This document shows, one piece after another, positions 18,508-26,871 of a DNA stretch of 51,321 nt. Position 1 is the first letter of the stretch, and each line of letters begins with the position of its first letter. The DNA is taken from positions 1 to 51,321 of the forward strand of contig JAJYDO010000007.1 in assembly GCA_021777355.1 (NCBI GenBank). Reading direction: 5' to 3'. The notes beneath the pieces are model-generated. The model was given only the letters and a program-made list of their open reading frames with translations. It did no database searches and was not told the DNA's origin. A program made the translations under genes and the position numbers. This DNA comes from Actinomycetes bacterium (GTDB lineage: Bacteria; Actinomycetota; Acidimicrobiia; Acidimicrobiales; JABEUL01).

Positions 18508-19278
18508 GTGAGAAAATTTCCAGCAAAAGGAAAGCTTAAAAGAATTGGATATAGCACCGCATTGGCCGCCGGATTGACAATCGGAGGATTTGGTATTGCA
18601 AATGCTGCTTCATCTACTTCGACGCCTCAATCCAACGCATCAAATGGCCCTACCACGCAATCTCCACCTCTCCACATGTGGAGAGGTGGAGGTCATGACT
18701 TTAGGGGTGGACCAATGGGCGGAGGCACGGTGAGCTCCATAGGGACAAATTCTTTTACCCTAAAGACCCTTCAGGGTACTTCCATTACGGTAAATACGAC
18801 TTCATCGACTACCTATGAAAAGGATGGACAATCGGTAACCGCTTCGGCACTTTCAGTTGGCGAACATGTGAGCATACTGCCGGTACGAGGAAGTATCACT
18901 CCCTCTAGTACTCCCCCTACCAGTATCAGCGCAGCATCAGTTGAGATTATGTCGCCTAGCCTCGCCGGAACGGTAATAAGTGTAAATGGTTCCACCATCA
19001 CCATCTCTGACCTACAAGGGTTTTACAGGACAGTCAACACAAGTGCTTCTACAAATTATGAATCAGGTACTAAAGCATCGACAGCTTCGTCGGTAACCGT
19101 AGGAAGCAGAATTATAGCTTTTGGAAGCATAGACTCAAACCACACGGCTCTTGACGCTGCAACTATAGAGATAGTTCCAGCGGGAAATAGTAACGCCCCA
19201 GGACCCATGAGTGGAAACTTTGGAGAGTATCCTCCGATGGGAGGGCCAGGGCAAATGGGAGGACCTCAGGCGGCATAA
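18508..19278 (+). CDS. Secreted protein with two DUF5666-like repeats
   Basis: A 256-aa exported protein: basic N-terminus, hydrophobic core (AALAAGLTIGGFGIANA-like) and an Ala-x-Ala cleavage region near residue 37. The mature part has two related beta units of the DUF5666 kind, beginning GGGTVSSIGTNSFTLKTLQG and LAGTVISVNGSTITISDLQG. The C-terminal tail is Gly/Pro/Met-rich (NFGEYPPMGGPGQMGGPQ). GTG 18508 is chosen because AAAGGA lies 6 nt upstream; a TTG at 18493 is the alternative. A 30-bp perfect palindrome lies inside the gene. It converges on the two-component pair and ends at a hairpin terminator. Function unknown; envelope or metal binding are guesses. Confidence 0.8.
   Translation: MRKFPAKGKLKRIGYSTALAAGLTIGGFGIANAASSTSTPQSNASNGPTTQSPPLHMWRGGGHDFRGGPMGGGTVSSIGTNSFTLKTLQGTSITVNTTSSTTYEKDGQSVTASALSVGEHVSILPVRGSITPSSTPPTSISAASVEIMSPSLAGTVISVNGSTITISDLQGFYRTVNTSASTNYESGTKASTASSVTVGSRIIAFGSIDSNHTALDAATIEIVPAGNSNAPGPMSGNFGEYPPMGGPGQMGGPQAA
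18662..18691. repeat. 30-bp perfect palindrome inside the DUF5666-like gene
   Basis: Two 15-bp arms (18662-18676 and 18677-18691) are exact reverse complements with no spacer, centred on acatgt. On the coding strand the segment encodes about PPLHMWRGGG. In mRNA it would fold into a strong GC-containing hairpin about 155 nt after the start codon. Confidence 0.95.
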
Positions 19279-19294
19279 TTTATCTATTCCCAAC

Positions 19295-19338
19295 GAGCCC
19301 TAGTTGAAGCTTATCCTTTGGCTAGGGCTCCTTTCTTT
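19295..19338 (+). terminator. Rho-independent terminator after the DUF5666-like gene
   Basis: A 9-bp perfect inverted repeat (GAGCCCTAG at 19295-19303, CTAGGGCTC at 19322-19330) with an 18-nt loop is followed by CTTTCTTT, 16 nt after the stop codon. Confidence 0.8.
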
Positions 19339-19443
19339 GGGCCAGCTAATGTCTAACGCTATGTAAAAAGGGAATAACTGAAGCTTAAACTTGGAAGAAG
19401 GTCCAATATTTCAACCTGCTTGTTTCGCCATAGAGAGATCTGA

Positions 19444-20943
19444 TCAGCTATTTTTCAAGGGAAGAGAGACCCAAAACGTTGCGCCACTTGCACTAGAGAT
19501 TTCACTGTTGTTATTTAAAGTTGGCTCTACGCCAAAGGTTCCCCCATATGCTTGAATTATTGTGGCAACAATAGCCAGGCCCAGGCCGCTCCCTCCGGAG
19601 TCACGTGATCTTGATGGATCTGCTCGATAAAAGCGATCAAAAATGCTTTGGGCTTTGTCAGGAGCTATCCCGGGACCAAAGTCGATTACCTTCAACAGTC
19701 CGGCTTCATGGGTCTTGGTGACTTCGAGTTCAATCGAAGTGCCCGGGGGAGTATGCACTATTGCATTCCGAACCATATTGCCGACAACCTGTCTAAGTCC
19801 CGTTTCTTCTGCCATCACGAATACCTCTTCAACCGCGTTGACCTTTACATTTCTTTCAGGTGCCATAGCTCTAGCATCGGCGGCGGCATCATGGGCAATT
19901 AAGCGCAGGTCAATGGGCACCAAGACGACCGGACTACCTTCATCAAATCTCGCCAAAAGCAGCAACTCATCCACAAGCCTGCCCATTCTCTTGGCTTGTT
20001 CTTCTATGCGCTTCATTGAAGATGCAAGTTCTTCGGGAGTGGATATCGCACCTTGCCGGAATAGCTCTGCATGCCCTCTTAAAAATGAGAGCGGAGTTCT
20101 AAGCTCGTGTGAGGCATCTGAGACAAACCTTCTTAGCCTCGCTTCAGTGGCTGCTCTTAATTTAAACTCTCCTTCAATTCGATCAATCATCTCGTTGAAA
20201 TCGAGTGAAAGCTGGCCGATTTCGGTCTTGGTTGAATCAATTTGCACTCTTTTTTCGAGATTTCCCGCAGCAATCTCTCTGGTTGCATGCTTTACCTTCT
20301 CCAAGGGTCGAAGTCCAAGTACAACGAGATAATACCCACCTAATCCAAGCACCAGAAGCACCCCTACGCTAACCAAAATCTCCAAATTTCTAAGGGATTC
20401 CAGAGTCGAGTAAACATCATTTAAGGGAAAAGCCTCAACTAGCAAAAGACCTTGTCCTACTGGGACAATAAGTACTCGAAAATTTCCGGATCCAGACGTT
20501 GCCCCCGTCGTAATGTATTCGCCAGTACTTGGATTCGTTGCAGTACTTGGCGTGAAGGAGTTTGTCGAGGTGGTTTGATTTCCAAGATTCTTTAGAATGC
20601 TTTTAGGGATATTTGGCGCAATACTCGAGTTGGTGCCTCCATAAGTTATATGTACCGTCCCTAGAACTTCCCCATTTGTTGTCACCAGCTCACCTACCGA
20701 TCCTGGTTGCAGAGATGAAGCACCATTTGCGCCCGGACCCCCAAAAGGATTGGGAAGATTGGGGGTGCCTTGAGCAGCGCGAAGAACCTCCCGTAGCATA
20801 GTTGGACTGGCTTGAGTTAATTCTTGATCCACTTTGCCAACTAAAAATGATTGTAATTGGAAGTAAGTAAATATATCAGTGGCCAACAGGCCAAATGCCA
20901 AAAGACCAACTAGAATTAACAGCAGCCGAGTACGTAATTTCAA
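19444..20943 (-). CDS. Sensor histidine kinase, OmpR-partner type
   Basis: A 499-aa membrane kinase. TM1 is at about residues 7-25, followed by an extracytoplasmic sensor domain (about 30-185) rich in Asn, Ser, Thr and Gly, and TM2 at about 188-210. A HAMP domain (about 211-263), the HisKA box FVSDASHELRTPLSFLRGH with phospho-acceptor H279, and an ATPase domain follow (N box VGNMVRNAIVHTP, G1 VIDFGPGIAPD, F box IFDRFYRAD, G2 GSGLGLAIV). It lies 8 nt downstream of the response regulator gene. The layout resembles mycobacterial MprB/TcrY-type kinases, which answer envelope stress, but the signal here is unknown. Confidence 0.94.
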   Translation of the reverse strand: MKLRTRLLLILVGLLAFGLLATDIFTYFQLQSFLVGKVDQELTQASPTMLREVLRAAQGTPNLPNPFGGPGANGASSLQPGSVGELVTTNGEVLGTVHITYGGTNSSIAPNIPKSILKNLGNQTTSTNSFTPSTATNPSTGEYITTGATSGSGNFRVLIVPVGQGLLLVEAFPLNDVYSTLESLRNLEILVSVGVLLVLGLGGYYLVVLGLRPLEKVKHATREIAAGNLEKRVQIDSTKTEIGQLSLDFNEMIDRIEGEFKLRAATEARLRRFVSDASHELRTPLSFLRGHAELFRQGAISTPEELASSMKRIEEQAKRMGRLVDELLLLARFDEGSPVVLVPIDLRLIAHDAAADARAMAPERNVKVNAVEEVFVMAEETGLRQVVGNMVRNAIVHTPPGTSIELEVTKTHEAGLLKVIDFGPGIAPDKAQSIFDRFYRADPSRSRDSGGSGLGLAIVATIIQAYGGTFGVEPTLNNNSEISSASGATFWVSLPLKNS

Positions 20944-20951
20944 CGGATCCC

Positions 20952-21656
20952 CTAGGTTGCAGGGACTTTCAATACATAGCCCACGCCGCGAACGGTATGT
21001 ATTATTTTTGGCTCTACACTGTCCACTTTTTTCCTTAAGTAACTTACGTAGGTCTCTAATATTCCGCCGTCACCGCCAAAGTCATAATCCCACACATGAT
21101 CAAGGATTTGCGATCTAGTCAACACTTTTCTGGGGTTAGACAAAAAGTAATGTAGCAACCGGTATTCGGTTATCGTCAAATCTATTAATGTCCCGCCCCT
21201 TCTAACTTCATGGGTTTCTTCATCTAACTCCAGATCACCAAAGGTCAACCGACCGTTACCTCCTCCTAAATGGCCTGAGCGTCTAAGCACTGCTCCAACT
21301 CGCGCTATTACTTCTTCAAGAGAAAATGGCTTTGTGACATAGTCGTCGCCCCCGACTGTAAGTCCTCTAACTTTGTCTTCTGTCGAGTCTCTGGCTGTCA
21401 GAAAAAGTACCGGGATTCGCTTCCCACCTGCTCCCCACCTCCTTGTTAGTTCAAAGCCGTCAACATCGGGCAGCATCACATCGAGAATTACTAAATCGGG
21501 ACGCTCTTTGTCGACCTCTGAGAGGGCTTCATAACCGCTACTTGCAACTCGAGTATCAAAACCCGCATATTTGAGCGCAGTTGCAATTAAATCGGCTAAA
21601 CCCGGTTCATCGTCCACAACCAGTATTTTTGCAGTCGGTTGTCGGTTTTCGTTCAC
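20952..21656 (-). CDS. Response regulator, OmpR/PhoB family
   Basis: A 234-aa two-domain regulator. The receiver domain (about residues 9-122) has the acidic pair D15/D16 (VVDDEP), phospho-acceptor D59 in VILDVMLPDVDGFEL, and the conserved Thr and Lys in FLTARDS and VTKPFSLEE. The C-terminal winged helix (about 135-232) has the OmpR signature LTITEYRLLHYFLSNPRKVL and TVRGVGYVL. It is the partner of the downstream kinase. It follows the MMPL gene by 91 nt on the same strand, so it may control the transporter and itself. Confidence 0.95.
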   Translation of the reverse strand: MNENRQPTAKILVVDDEPGLADLIATALKYAGFDTRVASSGYEALSEVDKERPDLVILDVMLPDVDGFELTRRWGAGGKRIPVLFLTARDSTEDKVRGLTVGGDDYVTKPFSLEEVIARVGAVLRRSGHLGGGNGRLTFGDLELDEETHEVRRGGTLIDLTITEYRLLHYFLSNPRKVLTRSQILDHVWDYDFGGDGGILETYVSYLRKKVDSVEPKIIHTVRGVGYVLKVPAT

Positions 21657-21747
21657 ACCTAATATTTTGCCAAGTATTTCTTAGAATTTGCTGTGCATAT
21701 GCTTAGTACCTTCTGGATCATGGCAAAAGCCGGCAAACTTGCTAGAT

Positions 21748-24033
21748 TTATTGTTGCGATAACTCGCCGTGCTCGATTTGGGCAAGCTTTGATGGCCACC
21801 AGTTCAATTTGCCCAAAAGTACCACAGTTGATGGCACAAGCAGCGTTCTTACCAAAAATGTGTCCATTAAAACTCCAAGAGCCAAGCCGAAGCCCACGTC
21901 TCGAATTTCGGTAGTGCCAGTCGACGCTCCGGCAATTGCAAATACTGCAAAGGTTCCTGCTAGCACCAGTCCTGCCGAAGTGACTGTAGTACCGGTTGTC
22001 GAAATGGCTTTTGCTACCGCTTCTCTAAGAGGCAGCTCGTGGGCTTCTTCCCGGATCCTGGTCATGACCAAAATGTTGTAGTCCTCGCCAAGAGCGAGCA
22101 GAAACAAAAACATCAAAAACGGCAGAATAAAGGTTAGTCCACCATCTCCGAGAATGTAGATAAACACTATTACACTAAGGCCAAGTGCTGCCATGTAACT
22201 TAATGCAACGCTCGCTATTAAATAAATAGGCGCCACCAAGCTGCGCATAACAAGCATCAAAAGAAAACCAATTACGAGCACCGCGAGTGGAATGACATGC
22301 ACCAAGTCTCTATTTGAAGAAGTCGAAATGTCGTACAAAGCCGGCGCTTCACCTGTCACCCCAGAAGCGACCGCACCAACTGCAGAAGCCGCTGAACTTA
22401 CTGCATCTCTAATTTGAGGCACGGCATTTAGCGCTTGTGTAGTTGATGGATCACCCGCTGAGAGTGAAGTCTCAAAAAGTACAGTCAAACCATCGGAAGA
22501 GACAAACTGGCCGGTAGCTCGATAGTTTAAGTAATCTACATTGCTGATATTTATTAATTGAGTAGGTTTTACCGGAGGAAGAAGTTTGGGATTGCCCAGG
22601 ATTTTGTGCAGACTGACGTAGCGGCTCGGTGAAAGATTAATCCCAAGCGGGTTTAGAGGTCCTTCAACCGAAGTAAATACAGGTGACGAAGCAAGTCGTG
22701 ATGAAGCGTTCACAATCAAGGAAGGGTCAACCCAAATCGATCTCTCAAATTTCATGACCACGGTAGTGGGATTTGAAGATGAATGTGGGAAATGTTGTTC
22801 GATCAGTGCTGCGCCAATTGCAGCATTTGAACCTTTAGGCGCAGTCGTGCTTCCGCCAAAACCTGCCGGTTTATTTCCAAATGAAGCCACTGCCAATAAG
22901 GCAAAAATGGTAACGCCGACGCCCAAGGTTATTGCAGGTCTCTTAACAATTCTAGCTGCGACTTTTCCCCAAAGTCCCGCCTTATTCATCCCTTCTTTAT
23001 TTTTGGAGGGCCAAAACACTGCCCTTCCAAATATTGCCAGTAGCGCAGGCAGCAAAGTCAGGCCCGCTAACAGCATTAAAAATATTCCAATTGCCAAAGG
23101 TCCACCTAAGCTTTTGTAAAGCCCAAAAGTCGACGCCAATAGACTCAACAATGCTGCAATCACGGTAAAAGCGGAAAATGAAATTGACTCGCCCACCCTT
23201 CCTAAGGCTTTTATGATGGCATCCTTGGGAGCTAATCCATTTCTCATCTCTTCACGTTCTCTAAAGACAAGAAATAGTCCATAGTCAGTTCCTGCGCCCA
23301 GGATAAGGACAATGAGCATTAGCTGGCTAATCTCTGAAACCTGCATTCCAATTTTACTGACTTCGGCAATTACGGGTCCAGATAGCGTCACGACAAATAG
23401 CGCAGGCATGACAGTGACAATGGGAGCCAGCACGGAACGGAAAATAATCAGAAGTAGTATGAGAATAAAGAGAACCGAAAAACTTTGGATTGCGTTTCCG
23501 GTGCTATTTGATTGAGTCTGGTTGGCAACCTGGATGGCAATATTTCCGGTTACATAGGCCTTTAGATGTGGCGGCAAATGAACTACTTTAATATCGTTAT
23601 TTAGGGAATTTATAAAATTTACGGTATCGGTTCCATTAGCACCTGCCGACATCGTGGTTAGCACCAATAGCTGGTCCGCTTGACCATCCGTTGAAATTCC
23701 TGAATCAACAACATCTTTTACCTTGGGAACATTTTTGAAAATTGTTGTGAGGTCTTTAATGAAAAAGGCATCATTTGAGCTGATTGGTCCATTCGTACTC
23801 ACCACAACGACAGGGACCGGAAACACTCCGGAAGCCACAACAGGTGAAGCCAAGTTCGCCGCAACATTACTAGGTGAATTAGCAGGCAAAAAATCCGAAT
23901 TATTAGATTTAGATACGCTCGATATTGACGGGAAAAATTGAACTGCCGCAACGGTAATTAGAATCCAAAATACGACCACAAGGTATCTGAATTTGACAGA
24001 GAACCTGCCAAGTGCCGTAAATATTGAAGTCAA
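21748..24033 (-). CDS. MMPL-family (RND superfamily) transporter
   Basis: A 761-aa polytopic membrane protein made of two homologous halves, each with one helix, a large extracytoplasmic loop, then a bundle of five helices. Both halves carry the proton-relay motif of MMPL proteins: GAGTDYGLFLVFREREE in the first and GEDYNILVMTRIREE in the second. The family exports lipids or drugs in actinobacteria using the proton gradient. The dienelactone hydrolase gene is 18 nt upstream and the response regulator 91 nt downstream, which points to one regulated export/detoxification unit. The substrate cannot be read from the sequence. Confidence 0.93.
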   Translation of the reverse strand: MTSIFTALGRFSVKFRYLVVVFWILITVAAVQFFPSISSVSKSNNSDFLPANSPSNVAANLASPVVASGVFPVPVVVVSTNGPISSNDAFFIKDLTTIFKNVPKVKDVVDSGISTDGQADQLLVLTTMSAGANGTDTVNFINSLNNDIKVVHLPPHLKAYVTGNIAIQVANQTQSNSTGNAIQSFSVLFILILLLIIFRSVLAPIVTVMPALFVVTLSGPVIAEVSKIGMQVSEISQLMLIVLILGAGTDYGLFLVFREREEMRNGLAPKDAIIKALGRVGESISFSAFTVIAALLSLLASTFGLYKSLGGPLAIGIFLMLLAGLTLLPALLAIFGRAVFWPSKNKEGMNKAGLWGKVAARIVKRPAITLGVGVTIFALLAVASFGNKPAGFGGSTTAPKGSNAAIGAALIEQHFPHSSSNPTTVVMKFERSIWVDPSLIVNASSRLASSPVFTSVEGPLNPLGINLSPSRYVSLHKILGNPKLLPPVKPTQLINISNVDYLNYRATGQFVSSDGLTVLFETSLSAGDPSTTQALNAVPQIRDAVSSAASAVGAVASGVTGEAPALYDISTSSNRDLVHVIPLAVLVIGFLLMLVMRSLVAPIYLIASVALSYMAALGLSVIVFIYILGDGGLTFILPFLMFLFLLALGEDYNILVMTRIREEAHELPLREAVAKAISTTGTTVTSAGLVLAGTFAVFAIAGASTGTTEIRDVGFGLALGVLMDTFLVRTLLVPSTVVLLGKLNWWPSKLAQIEHGELSQQ

Positions 24034-24051
24034 TGTGTTTTCTCCGGTTAG

Positions 24052-24912
24052 TTAAAGTCCGTGACCATTTGCACGGTTATCACATAAGTGATCTAAAAAT
24101 ATCCCCAAAGTTTTCGCCCATGCATCCCTGGAAGCATTCTGATTGAACGATGGTCTGGTGTCATTATGGAAGCCGTGATTAGCTCCCGGATAAATAGTAG
24201 GCGAAAATCTCCCCTTGAACTCGGCATTCTTAAGATTCTCTTCGACAGCAGCTGAAAAGTCCGGCAAAGTCGCATTGACCCCAGGATCTTCTCCTCCGTA
24301 AAAGCCAAATAATGGGCAAGACAAGTTTGACACTCTTTCAATTGGAGGCGCAGAACCATAAAATATAACTCCGACTGAAATGCCGCTGTCCGCACAAGCT
24401 AAGCGCCCAACTAAAGATCCTCCCATGCAGAATCCGACTGTCCCGATCTTCTCCCCTTTTGTACTTCCATCGGACTGCATCCATCTAACAGCAGTTTTTA
24501 ATACTTCTACATATTGGTCAAGCTTTGCAATCTGTGAAAATGCCGCCGCTTGAGTCTCTACTAACCTTTCTTTCAAATCACTGGGAAGTTTGCCCAATGC
24601 GGCTTCTCTGGCTTGTGGATCCCCCCATGAACTAGGTGGAAGCGAGTTCATGAACTCTTTCATTTCAGCAATACGATCAAACGAAACTTCGCTTGGCCTC
24701 TCACCGTCTACCGCCAAAAGATCTGGTGCAAAAGCACTGTAACCAGAAGCTGCAACTCGATCAGCCACGTCCTGAATATGAGAATCAACCCCCCAGACCT
24801 CTTGAATTACCAAAACTCCTGGCAGGGAGCCACTTCTTGCAGGCATAGAAGAATACCCAGACAACACATTGCCTTCAAATTCAAATTTGCGCCATTCGCT
24901 CATTAGTTGCAT
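24052..24912 (-). CDS. Dienelactone hydrolase family protein
   Basis: A 286-aa cytoplasmic alpha/beta hydrolase. The family start PGVLVIQEVWGVDSHIQDVADR and the triad are present: Cys in VGFCMGGSLVG, Asp in FYGGEDPGVN, His in YPGANHGFHND. Carboxymethylenebutenolidases use this Cys-Asp-His set on lactones and esters. An insertion around residues 75-145 makes it longer than the 230-240 aa of classical enzymes. Two in-frame ATG codons (24912 and 24903) are possible starts. It is the first gene of the minus-strand group with the MMPL transporter, and a 17-bp inverted repeat lies 27 nt upstream. Confidence 0.9.
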   Translation of the reverse strand: MQLMSEWRKFEFEGNVLSGYSSMPARSGSLPGVLVIQEVWGVDSHIQDVADRVAASGYSAFAPDLLAVDGERPSEVSFDRIAEMKEFMNSLPPSSWGDPQAREAALGKLPSDLKERLVETQAAAFSQIAKLDQYVEVLKTAVRWMQSDGSTKGEKIGTVGFCMGGSLVGRLACADSGISVGVIFYGSAPPIERVSNLSCPLFGFYGGEDPGVNATLPDFSAAVEENLKNAEFKGRFSPTIYPGANHGFHNDTRPSFNQNASRDAWAKTLGIFLDHLCDNRANGHGL

Positions 24913-24938
24913 TTTTCAACTTCCTAGTTTCTTAGCTG

Positions 24939-24955
24939 GTTCACCGATAGTGAAC
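24939..24955. promoter_or_regulatory. Candidate operator upstream of the hydrolase-MMPL genes
   Basis: A perfect inverted repeat of 6-bp arms (GTTCAC, 5-nt spacer, GTGAAC) sits 27 nt before the hydrolase start. Size and symmetry suit a dimeric repressor such as a TetR-type protein, but no such regulator gene is adjacent. No convincing promoter hexamers were found around it. Confidence 0.45.
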
Positions 24956-25534
24956 ACTTTGTATCGTTTTTTTCTCAAAAGAGGTCAGCTTGCCCAATAA
25001 TAAGTCAACTGCAAGATTACTATCCAAAACTCCTGGCTGTTCCCCCGTAGTTCTTAGGTTCCTGCATTCCACTTAAATCTTACCTGCTAAAACGACTACA
25101 TCTCGGAAGATTTCTAGATCCAAAATTCTAGTCGCTATGACCTAAAGTGTGAAAGAACAAGCAAATCCCCGTAATATCCGTAAAGCATGCAGAAACTGTT
25201 TCTTAACCGAAGGACACAAATCTATGGTTGAATCCAAAGAAGTAGTGTATGAGCTATTGGAACAATAGACCATTTTTTGTCTTCTGAAAACCACTCGGCG
25301 GAAATCTAAGAAACTACGTTCCCACTGAACTATCTCATAGGTCTACAACCCGCAACACTCTTCCCGAAAGACACTTAAGATTGGCAAGAATTGCGAATGT
25401 CATGAAATTGCAACACAATTAGCACCCTTTTTCCATTGCATTAGTTTGCATTTAACTTTAAGTTGAATACTTAGAAGTAATGGGTAAACAGAGCCTGTCA
25501 CTCTCGTTTATTTTGCAATTATGGAGTACACCAG
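24956..25534. other. Intergenic region before the minor-pilin operon
   Basis: About 580 bp, AT-rich toward 25534. It contains one small plus-strand frame (25149-25268; GTG start, 39 codons, with a CRNC motif) that could be a small protein but has no clear ribosome binding site. Nothing else was recognised. The promoter of the minor-pilin genes is presumably near 25440-25530. Confidence 0.4.
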
Positions 25535-26008
25535 GTGGTCATTCAAGTTAGGTCAATAATTCTAGGAACACTTAAGAGAAGACTTGCCGATAGTGAGGAA
25601 CGCGATCGGGGGATGGGTCTAGTTGAAATGATCGTTGCCTTATTTATATTAGCAATCGGTCTAACTGCAACAGCTGCTGAATTCGTAACGGTTGACAGGG
25701 TCACTGCTGAAACAGCTCAACGACAAGCAGCTATTAACATTGCAGCACAACAGCAGAGTGAACTCGCAGGATTTGAATCGCTAAATTGGCAATTTTCATC
25801 TGGAATTCCTGCGAATATCACAAATTCAATCCATAGAATAGGATCGACATTTTATACTGCAACCACAACGGTCACAAACTGCCAATCTAATGCCGTTATT
25901 GTGCAGATCATCAGTAAAGTTACAGTGACATGGAGCAGTGCTTCTGGAACTCAAACTTATAATCAGTATTCATCTTTGGCTGGTCCGCCGACGGCAACGT
26001 GCCCTTAG
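25535..26008 (+). CDS. Type IV minor pilin, PilV-like
   Basis: A 157-aa protein with a class III/IV prepilin signal: a 26-residue basic leader ending in Gly26, then MGLVEMIVALFILAIGLTAT with the conserved Glu at +5. The single N-terminal helix is followed by a small globular domain with two cysteines. PilD would cleave it after Gly26. The start is GTG at 25535, with GGAG 8 nt upstream. It is the first of four closely spaced plus-strand genes. It resembles PilV/PilI-type minor pilins, which prime pilus assembly, rather than a major pilin. Confidence 0.88.
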   Translation: MVIQVRSIILGTLKRRLADSEERDRGMGLVEMIVALFILAIGLTATAAEFVTVDRVTAETAQRQAAINIAAQQQSELAGFESLNWQFSSGIPANITNSIHRIGSTFYTATTTVTNCQSNAVIVQIISKVTVTWSSASGTQTYNQYSSLAGPPTATCP

Positions 26009-26057
26009 GATTTATATGCCATGCAGTTCCGCTTTGAATTTAGAAAAAGGTTCACTA

Positions 26058-26795
26058 ATGAAAGTCCTCAATAACGCCAAATTGGACATAGATCAAAAGT
26101 TCAGAGGTGAATTCTCAGAAGAAGGATTTACTTTACTTGAGTTGCTCGTATCAACATTCATTTTAAGCATTATTCTATCTATCACAGTTTCGATGTTTGT
26201 GGTATATAACACTTCATTCAATGCTTCGGTTTCGCTTTCAAAAGCACAGCTTCAAGGCGAAATAGCTATGAACTCTCTAGCAAGTTACGCTCGATCTTCT
26301 ATTCCCTGTCCCAATTCTACTTCTGAAGTGATCAGTTATAGCCAAGCGACACCGTCATTGGCGATATCTGCTCCTTTTACGCACTACACTTTTAATAGTG
26401 TGGCCACTCCCGTCACTACGACAGATATTGGAGTAGTTACAATAACACTTGACAAAGCCACTAATGATCTTACAGCTTCAATAACACCATGTCCTGGATA
26501 TACCGGCATAAGATTAAATCCAGTTTCAGCAAATAACGTTACTTCACTAACTTTTGGATTCGTTGAAGCTCAGACGAATGGAATTGGGGAACCAATTTGG
26601 ACTTCGACAAATCCGCCTTCAATAACTTCATCGCCCTTAACACCATACTCGTCAGACAATATAATTGGTATTCAATTTTCTGTCCAAATTTCTGTTTCTG
26701 GCGTTTCGGTTACTTTGACAAATACGGGATATTTCAACAATTTTTTCTGCCAAGGAACAAGTGCGCCACCAGGAGCAGGGGGTTGCGTCGTATGA
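26058..26795 (+). CDS. Type IV minor pilin, PilW-like
   Basis: A 245-aa prepilin: leader ending at Gly23, then FTLLELLVSTFILSIILS with Glu at +5, the canonical type IV pilin signature. The long C-terminal globular part is rich in Ser, Thr and Pro and has four Cys. Length and placement after a PilV-like gene match PilW/PilJ minor pilins. GAAAAAGG lies just upstream of the ATG at 26058; a longer frame upstream overlaps the previous gene and is not preferred. Confidence 0.87.
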   Translation: MKVLNNAKLDIDQKFRGEFSEEGFTLLELLVSTFILSIILSITVSMFVVYNTSFNASVSLSKAQLQGEIAMNSLASYARSSIPCPNSTSEVISYSQATPSLAISAPFTHYTFNSVATPVTTTDIGVVTITLDKATNDLTASITPCPGYTGIRLNPVSANNVTSLTFGFVEAQTNGIGEPIWTSTNPPSITSSPLTPYSSDNIIGIQFSVQISVSGVSVTLTNTGYFNNFFCQGTSAPPGAGGCVV

Positions 26796-26871
26796 CTATT
26801 TTGACCACTTGGATCGTGAGTTTTAACAAAAGTTACAGTATGAATCGCGCAAATTTGATAGGAGATATCGA

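Noticed and set aside
19643-20332. 229-codon plus-strand frame opposite the histidine kinase
   Set aside because: Ser-rich antisense reading without motifs, while the kinase is complete on the other strand.
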